Below are positions 31,503 through 36,880 of a DNA stretch of 36,880 bases, one piece after another. A program made the translations under genes and the position numbers. The stretch's first letter is position 1, and every line of letters starts with the position of its first letter. Under the pieces are notes generated by a model that made no database searches, had not been told where the DNA came from, and worked only from the letters and a program-made list of their open reading frames with translations. The stretch comes from a virus: IMG/VR virus record IMGVR_UViG_3300027839_000030, positions 1 to 36,880 of that record; one strand, 5' to 3'.

Positions 31503-31932
31503 TTCGCAGTTACGGAGGGGTATGATAGAGGGGTATCGTTCAGGATTAGAGCGTGACATAGGATGTCAGCTTAACACCAGTAAAGTACGGTGGTCTTTTG
31601 AATCTGAACGTATCCCTTATACCCCTAAGGAGAGAACCTACACTCCAGATTTTATATTAAAAGGTCAAGCAATTAAGATCTATATAGAGTCTAAAGGTAG
31701 GTTCCTCCCCGCAGATAGATCAAAGCACCTATTAATTCAGAAGCAACATCCCGATTTAGATATTCGGTTTGTCTTTAGTAACCCTAAGCAGAAAATAAAT
31801 AAAGGGAGCAAGACAACATATGGAGACTGGTGCGATAAACATGGATTCCAGTATGCAACAAAATGGGTTCCAGAAGACTGGATCAGACAGTGTTTGGATG
31901 GGTCAGGAGTCGTGCCCAGAGTGTGGGTCTAA
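31486..31932 (+). CDS. Endonuclease I, Holliday-junction resolvase (gp3-like)
   Basis: Resolves branched DNA and breaks down host DNA in T7. The 148-aa protein has YRSGLERDIG, RTYTPDF, IESKG and KHLLIQKQHPDLDIR, matching T7 endo I; the catalytic residues align as Glu22, Asp55, Glu68 and Lys70. Two adjacent ATGs (31486, 31489) lie in the SSB 3' end; the ATG at 31522 with GGAGG close by is an alternative that would remove 12 residues, none catalytic. Its 3' end overlaps the primase-helicase frame by 113 nt. Confidence 0.92.
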   Translation: MMKISSSQLRRGMIEGYRSGLERDIGCQLNTSKVRWSFESERIPYTPKERTYTPDFILKGQAIKIYIESKGRFLPADRSKHLLIQKQHPDLDIRFVFSNPKQKINKGSKTTYGDWCDKHGFQYATKWVPEDWIRQCLDGSGVVPRVWV

Positions 31933-33496
31933 GGATAACTTATCGAGGTATGACGATGGACATGGTTATTGTCATGGTTGTAAGTATTATGAGCACAGCG
32001 ATAGTGACTCTAGTACTACTACTCCAAGCCCAGCTAAGAAGAAACAAGGTTCAACACAATCTTATAATATCATACGAGGTAATTATGAGTCTCTGGAGAA
32101 AAGAAAAATCTCAGCAGAGACTTGCAGAAAAGCTGGCTATAGTATCGGGGAATACAATGGGGAGAGGTGTCACATTGCCTCCTTCATCAGGGACGGACAG
32201 GTTGTGGGTCAAAAGTTACGACTAAAAAACAAAGACTTCAGAACCTTAGGTGACTGCAGTGGACTATGGGGTAAACACCTATGGTCCACTGGTAAGAAGA
32301 TAGTAATAACAGAAGGAGAAATTGATGCACTCAGTGTGGCAGAAGCTCAGAACTCTAAGTGGCCTACGGTATCGATACCTAGTGGGGCTGGTAATGCTAA
32401 GAAGTCAATTAGTAAAGATCTTGAGTGGCTCCTTGGCTTCGAGGAGATTATTCTCATGTTCGATATGGACCCCGTTGGTCAGAAGGCGGCTACGGAATCT
32501 GCAGAACTCTTCCCACCAGGACGCTGCAAGATTGCTAGACTCACAAAGAAGGATGCCAACCTCGTACTTATCGAGGAAGGAGGATCAGCTCTAGTAGATG
32601 CCATCTGGAGAGCAAGAGTATTTAGGCCAGATGGTATCATTGCTGGGGAGGACACTTGGGATCTAGTAAGTACTGACATAAGTGAAAGTGAACATCTTTA
32701 TCCTTGGGATGGACTTAATGAAAAAACTCTTGGGGCACGAAGGGGTGAGCTTGTTACCTTTTGTGCAGGAACTGGTGCTGGGAAGAGTACCACGGTCAAA
32801 GAGATTGCTGCTTACTTTCTCGCTAAGGGTGAGACGCTTGGTTATATTGCACTTGAAGAAAGTGTTAGACAAGCAGCATTAGACTTCATGTCGATTCATG
32901 CTAACAAGATGTTACACTTGGAGAAAAATTTAGATGAGAAATATCTTAGGGATACTTGGGAAGCGGTATTTGCCGACAATCGCCTATATCTGTACGATCA
33001 CTGGGGGAGCGTTGATGTTAATCTCTTATCTACTAGGATCAGGTACCTCGCTCGAAGCTGTAATGTTGGTTGGATTGTACTTGATCATCTCTCTATTATG
33101 GTGTCAGGCATTGAAGGTGGAGACGAAAGAAGATTGATTGATAATATCATGACTACCCTACGGAGTCTAGCAGAAGAACTCAACATAGGAATGTTCATAG
33201 TCTCACATCTTAAGAGACCTCAACAAGGAAAGGGACACGAAGATGGTAAACAAGTCACTCTGTCAGATCTTAGAGGGTCAGGAAGCATTGCTCAACTCAG
33301 CGATTTCGTCATTGGACTTGAACGAGACCAACAGTCGGACGGTGAGACCAATATTAGAGTTCTTAAAGCAAGATATAAGGGCGCATCTACTGGACTTGCA
33401 GGGAACCTCTTCTATAACACCAACACAGGTAGACTTAGTGAGTGCGGCAGAAGCACAGTGGGACAGGATAGATCAATTGGACAAGAGGCTTTCTAA
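31820..33496 (+). CDS. Bifunctional primase-helicase (gp4-like)
   Basis: Zinc-ribbon primase fused to a replicative helicase, 558 aa (T7 gp4 is 566 aa). Zinc ligands are CPECG and CHGC (Cys32, 35, 51, 54). TOPRIM motifs VITEGEIDALS and MFDMDP follow. The helicase has Walker A GTGAGKST around residue 317, EES, Walker B IVLDHLSIM and GSGSIAQLSDFVIGLERDQ. The start is uncertain: 31820 has GGGAG upstream, while 31841 and 31898 give shorter N-termini. The C-terminus ends in Phe, as in T7, where the last Phe binds the polymerase. An unusually long overlap with endo I exists. Confidence 0.95.
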   Translation: METGAINMDSSMQQNGFQKTGSDSVWMGQESCPECGSKDNLSRYDDGHGYCHGCKYYEHSDSDSSTTTPSPAKKKQGSTQSYNIIRGNYESLEKRKISAETCRKAGYSIGEYNGERCHIASFIRDGQVVGQKLRLKNKDFRTLGDCSGLWGKHLWSTGKKIVITEGEIDALSVAEAQNSKWPTVSIPSGAGNAKKSISKDLEWLLGFEEIILMFDMDPVGQKAATESAELFPPGRCKIARLTKKDANLVLIEEGGSALVDAIWRARVFRPDGIIAGEDTWDLVSTDISESEHLYPWDGLNEKTLGARRGELVTFCAGTGAGKSTTVKEIAAYFLAKGETLGYIALEESVRQAALDFMSIHANKMLHLEKNLDEKYLRDTWEAVFADNRLYLYDHWGSVDVNLLSTRIRYLARSCNVGWIVLDHLSIMVSGIEGGDERRLIDNIMTTLRSLAEELNIGMFIVSHLKRPQQGKGHEDGKQVTLSDLRGSGSIAQLSDFVIGLERDQQSDGETNIRVLKARYKGASTGLAGNLFYNTNTGRLSECGRSTVGQDRSIGQEAF

Positions 33497-33650
33497 AGTA
33501 GAGGTAGCCACTGATGCAGCCTGTAATGCAGCACTGACTAGGATGTATTTAGTTGAATGTAACACGAAGGACAATAATAAAAAGATAGCTGCACTAGAAG
33601 ATATATCATTGCCGAAGAAAACCATCTTTAACGAAAGGTTAATGGAATGA
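33438..33650 (+). CDS. Small coiled-coil protein between helicase and polymerase, 70 aa
   Basis: The GTG at 33438 (AGGT upstream) is chosen because the upstream part of the frame lies under the helicase. The product is one charged helix (QWDRIDQLDKRLSKVEVATD) with a KIAALEDISLPKK tail. It overlaps the helicase by 59 nt and the polymerase ATG by 4 nt (ATGA). No family recognised. The position suggests a replisome accessory, which is inference. Confidence 0.5.
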   Translation: MSAAEAQWDRIDQLDKRLSKVEVATDAACNAALTRMYLVECNTKDNNKKIAALEDISLPKKTIFNERLME

Positions 33651-35452
33651 ATCTTGATCTAGTAGTTGATATAGAAACAGATGGACTGCTACCTGATGTC
33701 ACAAAGGTACATTGCATAGGGATGACAGTAGTAGGAGCCTTAGCTGGTCAAGTCTTTGCTAACTATGAGCCTTATGATTGTCTTGAAGATGCTCTAGAGA
33801 TCATGTCTACAGCTAAGTCTTTAACAGGACATAACCTCATAGGGTATGACCTTCCAGTTCTTAAGAAGGTACTAGGGTGGACACCAAGTAAGAGTACAGA
33901 GATCATAGACACCCTGGTTATGTCACGCCTTTGCCACACTAGTCTTAGAGAAGTGGATGCCAAGGAGAAATTCCTAGCACCTAAACTCTGGGGTAGTCAC
34001 AGTCTCAAAGCTTGGGGATTACGACTAGGAGTGGAGAAGATAGAGCTAGCAGGTGAGGATGTTTGGTCTGAGTTTACTTTTGAAATGGGTGAGTACTGTG
34101 TGCAGGATGTCAATGTTACTACTATACTTAAGGAACACTTTGAGGAACTGCCATACAGTGATGAAGCTATCCAGTTAGAGCATGAGTTTGCTAAAATAAT
34201 ACAACGTCAAGTTGAGTATGGGTTTAGCTTTGACATTAAGAAAGGCCAGGAACTATATGTTAGTCTACTTCAACGCCAAGAGACATTAGGCAAAGGACTT
34301 AGGAAAGCTTATGGTAGTTGGTATGTTTCTGATGGAGAGCTTACTCCTAAGAAGAGTAACAAGGCTAGAGGTTATACTGCTGGTGATAAACTTACACGTA
34401 TCAAGAAGATAGAGTTCAATCCTAACAGTAGAGATCACATCTCTCTTAAGCTTAAGCAGCAGGGCTGGAGTCCTAAAGACTTTACTCCTAATGGCAAACC
34501 TAAGATAGATGAATCAGTACTTAGTAAATTAAATCTACCTAACTGCAAAGAATTAAAGGAACACTTCTTAATAAGTAAACGTATCTCACAACTAGCGGAG
34601 GGTGATAATGCTTGGCTTAAACTGGAACGGAATGGACGTATCTATGGTGGGGTTAATACTAACGGTGCAGTCACTGGGCGTTGTACTCATAGCCGCCCTA
34701 ATGTCGCTCAAGTCCCTGCCTCATACAGTCCGTACGGTACTGAGTGTAGGTCTTTGTTTAGAGGGGGTAAAGACAGGCTTCTTGTTGGTTGTGATGCTGA
34801 TGGCCTTGAACTCAGGGCTTTAGCAGGATACCTTAAACGATTTGATGGAGGAACCTATGCAGAAGCAGCAGTCAGTGGGACTAAAGAAGCTGGAACTGAC
34901 ATACATACTATCAATATGCGAGCACTTGGAATCGACTCAAGAGATGTTGCTAAGACTTTTTTCTACGCATTCATTTACGGAGCAGGAGACGCTAAACTTG
35001 GTACAATTCTTGGTGGAGGAGCGAAGAAGGGTAGAGATTCCAGAGCTAGTTTTCTGGCTGGAGTCGATGGTCTTATGGAGCTTACCAACAGAGTTAAGCA
35101 GGTATTCAGAAGGCGTGGGCATCTCGTTGGTTTGGACGGACGGAAACTCCACATTAGAAGCGAGCACTCTGCTTTGAATACACTGTTACAGAGTGCAGGT
35201 GCAGTCCTAATGAAGAAGGCTTTGATCTTATTGGATCAGAAACTTCAGGTGGAAGGTATGAAACAGGGAGTAGACTATGAATTTGTAGCTAATATTCACG
35301 ATGAGTTTCAGATTGAGGTATACTATAAATATGCAGAAGTCATCGCACAACATGCAGCTGAATCTGTTTCACGAGCTGGAGCCTACTTTGAGTTTGACTG
35401 CCCACTTTCCGCAACTAGCCACATTGGAGAGAATTGGAGCCAGACACATTGA
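33647..35452 (+). CDS. DNA polymerase I family replicative polymerase (gp5-like)
   Basis: 601 aa against 704 in T7. The 3'-5' exonuclease starts with VVDIETDGL (Asp8, Glu10) and continues to Y.VQDV. The palm has CDADGLELR (Asp383) and HDEFQ (Asp552). The O-helix reads AKTFFYAFIYGAGD: Tyr440 occupies the E. coli Pol I position 762 (Tyr type, as in T7), while the following Gly is Ala. The thumb segment between GSWY and FNPNSRDHI is about 43 residues, against ~80 in T7, so the thioredoxin-binding loop is about halved. The ATGA start is coupled to the preceding small gene. Confidence 0.95.
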   Translation: MNLDLVVDIETDGLLPDVTKVHCIGMTVVGALAGQVFANYEPYDCLEDALEIMSTAKSLTGHNLIGYDLPVLKKVLGWTPSKSTEIIDTLVMSRLCHTSLREVDAKEKFLAPKLWGSHSLKAWGLRLGVEKIELAGEDVWSEFTFEMGEYCVQDVNVTTILKEHFEELPYSDEAIQLEHEFAKIIQRQVEYGFSFDIKKGQELYVSLLQRQETLGKGLRKAYGSWYVSDGELTPKKSNKARGYTAGDKLTRIKKIEFNPNSRDHISLKLKQQGWSPKDFTPNGKPKIDESVLSKLNLPNCKELKEHFLISKRISQLAEGDNAWLKLERNGRIYGGVNTNGAVTGRCTHSRPNVAQVPASYSPYGTECRSLFRGGKDRLLVGCDADGLELRALAGYLKRFDGGTYAEAAVSGTKEAGTDIHTINMRALGIDSRDVAKTFFYAFIYGAGDAKLGTILGGGAKKGRDSRASFLAGVDGLMELTNRVKQVFRRRGHLVGLDGRKLHIRSEHSALNTLLQSAGAVLMKKALILLDQKLQVEGMKQGVDYEFVANIHDEFQIEVYYKYAEVIAQHAAESVSRAGAYFEFDCPLSATSHIGENWSQTH

Positions 35453-35873
35453 TTCCATAGAGGAGCTGGCTAAACTATGGTCCAATAGTATTTCCATGTG
35501 TATGACCAATTGTCCTTATAAGAAAAGTAAGGAGTATGATAAGTACAGACGTAAGGTAGTGTCAGGATTCATAGCTTGGCTCTTTGAATACAGCTGCCAG
35601 GATTGTGGTGAATCTAATCCAACAAAGATTCTAGATTGCCACCATCTAGATCCTGAAATCAAAACAGATTCAGTATCGAGGATAGTTGCAAAGGGTAAGT
35701 ACGTAAAGGCTGTAGAGGAGTTGTTAACCTGTGCTTATTTATGCAACGTCTGTCACTATAAACGACACGCTAACTTAGGAGATTTAGATGAAGACTTCAC
35801 GGCTATTAATAGACGGAGACATACTTACATACAGAACTTGTTGGGCGTGCCAGACGCAGGTACAATGGGATGA
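35424..35873 (+). CDS. HNH endonuclease, probable homing-type insertion
   Basis: The frame contains a zinc-type HNH fold: SCQDCGE, then LDCHHLDPEIK and LLTCAYLCNVCHYKRHAN, with the HH and the final H as expected catalytic and metal residues. The core fold ends near 35790; the tail beyond overlaps the exonuclease gene and looks like incidental read-through. The start is uncertain: TTG 35424 keeps all plausible residues, ATG 35496 begins just before a KSKEYDKYRRK helix, and upstream starts would run deep into the polymerase gene. Free-standing HNH genes between replication genes are typical homing endonucleases of T7-like phages. Confidence 0.78.
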   Translation: MERIGARHIDSIEELAKLWSNSISMCMTNCPYKKSKEYDKYRRKVVSGFIAWLFEYSCQDCGESNPTKILDCHHLDPEIKTDSVSRIVAKGKYVKAVEELLTCAYLCNVCHYKRHANLGDLDEDFTAINRRRHTYIQNLLGVPDAGTMG

Positions 35874-36534
35874 TGACATAGTTACCACAGCTACTAACTT
35901 AAAGGAAGCAAGGTCACAAGCTTTGTCTACCGTAAACTACTGGCAGGAACAGTTGGGTGTGAGTGAGGTGGTCATATGTTTCTCTCCTAAAGGTGGAAAA
36001 TATTTTAGACACAATATTTTAGAGAGCTACAAGGCTACAAGAAAAGCCTCACAGAAACCTATGGGATACCATTCTCTAGTGGACTACTTAAAGAGCACCT
36101 TTGAATATGTTCAGGTTCCTATGCTAGAAGCTGATGATACCCTGGGTATCCTAGCTACCAATGGTGAGTACGCTCGTAACATTATCGTCAGTGTTGATAA
36201 AGATATGCTAACGATACCATGTGAGTACTACAACATAGACAAGCAGACTACTGAGGTTATCACTGAGAAAGCTGCAGATCATATGCACCTATACCAGACA
36301 CTAGTGGGTGACTCTACAGATAACTACAAGGGGTGTCCAGGTGTTGGACCTAAGAGAGCTACAGATATACTTACGTGGGTTCCACAGTGGGCTGGTGTAT
36401 TAGCAGCATTTATTAAAGCAGGACTGACAGAAACTGAAGCACTAGTACAGGCACGAGTGGCTCGTATCTTAAGAGCTGATGATTATAACTTTGATACAGG
36501 AGAGGTGAAATTATGGGAGCCGTCAAAAAACTAA
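35788..36534 (+). CDS. 5'-3' exonuclease (gp6-like, FEN family)
   Basis: Removes RNA primers and resects DNA for recombination. The 248-aa length compares with 300 for T7 gp6. Metal-binding motifs: LIDGDI at the start, EADDTLG, SVDKDM and GDSTDNYKGCPGVGPKRA, the last being the helix-three-turn-helix DNA-binding element. The ATG at 35788 (AGGAG upstream) lies within the 3' end of the HNH frame. Its C-terminal codons overlap the next gene by 22 nt. Confidence 0.93.
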   Translation: MKTSRLLIDGDILTYRTCWACQTQVQWDDDIVTTATNLKEARSQALSTVNYWQEQLGVSEVVICFSPKGGKYFRHNILESYKATRKASQKPMGYHSLVDYLKSTFEYVQVPMLEADDTLGILATNGEYARNIIVSVDKDMLTIPCEYYNIDKQTTEVITEKAADHMHLYQTLVGDSTDNYKGCPGVGPKRATDILTWVPQWAGVLAAFIKAGLTETEALVQARVARILRADDYNFDTGEVKLWEPSKN

Positions 36535-36839
36535 TGTACTGTGAAGAGTGTGGAAAAGAAACAACAGATCACATGACCTACTGTTCTGAAATTCTAGAGG
36601 AGGATGATAAGATGAATGACCAATGGAAAGGCGGAGCTACCAACATCAGACCTACTTACTATGCTAAGTATAAGATAGATCCTTGGACCTTTATTATTAA
36701 GAACCAATTAGGCATGGACGTAGGTAGTGTAGTTAAATATGTAGTCCGACACCAAGATAAGAACGGAGTCGAAGACTTAAACAAAGCAATTAAATGTATT
36801 GAAATGATGAAGGAACATTATTATAATGACAAAGGTTAA
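36513..36839 (+). CDS. DUF3310 protein (T7 gp1.7-like) with N-terminal Cys motif
   Basis: The 108-aa protein ends with the DUF3310 domain: a Y..Y.IDPWTFI segment, KYVVRHQDKNGVEDLNKAIKC and an IEMM helix, which match the C-terminal domain of T7 gp1.7, a nucleotide kinase. Residues 9-24 add a CEECG ... C pair (MYCEECGKETTDHMTYC) that looks like half or one small zinc site. In T7 the protein helps dTMP/dGMP phosphorylation; here it could work with ThyX. No Walker motif is seen. ATG overlaps the exonuclease end and is followed by the next gene in a 14-nt overlap. Confidence 0.82.
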   Translation: MGAVKKLMYCEECGKETTDHMTYCSEILEEDDKMNDQWKGGATNIRPTYYAKYKIDPWTFIIKNQLGMDVGSVVKYVVRHQDKNGVEDLNKAIKCIEMMKEHYYNDKG

Positions 36840-36880
36840 AGGGTATAGTAAAGAGAAGATGGATAAACAACTTAAGTTAA
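36826..36880 (+). CDS. Start of another gene, cut by the window end
   Basis: ATG at 36826 inside the end of the DUF3310 gene opens a frame that continues past the window. Only 18 residues are visible (MTKVKGYSKEKMDKQLKL); they are basic and hydrophilic. The upstream AAGGAACATT gives a ribosome site. Too short to identify. Confidence 0.5.
   Translation, partial: MTKVKGYSKEKMDKQLKL

Noticed and set aside
33243-33437. N-terminal extension of the 70-aa coiled-coil gene to ATG 33243
   Set aside because: It would overlap conserved helicase codons for over 250 nt; a GTG at 33438 with AGGT upstream gives a compact, coupled gene.

Overview
The window is most of the genome of a T7-like podovirus (Autographivirales type). 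All convincing genes lie on the + strand, packed with 1-25 nt overlaps or stop/start junctions with no gap. The T7 hallmark genes are recognisable: single-subunit RNA polymerase, gp2.5-type ssDNA-binding protein, endonuclease I, primase-helicase, DNA polymerase I with 3'-5' exonuclease, gp6-type exonuclease, gp10-type capsid, tail tube A and B, internal virion proteins, tail fibre, and both terminase subunits. Sequence style, ThyX, a Gly-rich adhesin and a small fibre-adjacent protein of a kind common in marine and cyanobacterial phages suggest a marine phage. The host cannot be named from this sequence.

Layout. 1-794: end of the major capsid gene. 812-5386: two probable head decoration genes, a terminator and tail tube A and B. 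5389-13911: the internal (ejected) virion proteins; the gp15-like one carries a lysozyme-like domain and a LysM. 13911-18268: a three-gene fibre/adhesin cluster plus a small fibre-associated gene. 18269-19705: short membrane, coiled-coil and lipoprotein genes that probably form the lysis/envelope cassette. 19702-21592: terminase. 21594-22614: six tiny genes, one of them Cys-rich. 22615-23154: non-coding DNA with tandem and inverted repeats, probably the genome-end or early control region. 23155-28210: early genes driven by sigma70-type promoters, including a short C5-methyltransferase-like protein, ThyX and an Nfu-type Fe-S scaffold. 28186-30582: RNA polymerase. 30586-36839: a second promoter and the replication/recombination genes. 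36826 to the end: start of another gene.

Relative to T7 the map is circularly permuted: it opens inside the capsid gene and passes through the physical genome end, so the source contig was probably circular or concatemeric. The portal, the scaffold, the N-terminus of the capsid protein and a stand-alone endolysin are not in the window. Host polymerase would transcribe the early block from the sigma70 promoters; the phage polymerase would then drive replication and late genes. No certain phage-specific promoter was found.

Most unusual points: an 18-bp hairpin directly downstream of an early promoter that has a palindrome in its spacer; a repeat-dense region at 25859-26000; the peptidoglycan-active domains in the gp15-like protein; a DNA polymerase with a much shortened thioredoxin-binding loop; a 35-residue protein with eight cysteines; and repeats shared between two neighbouring fibre genes.
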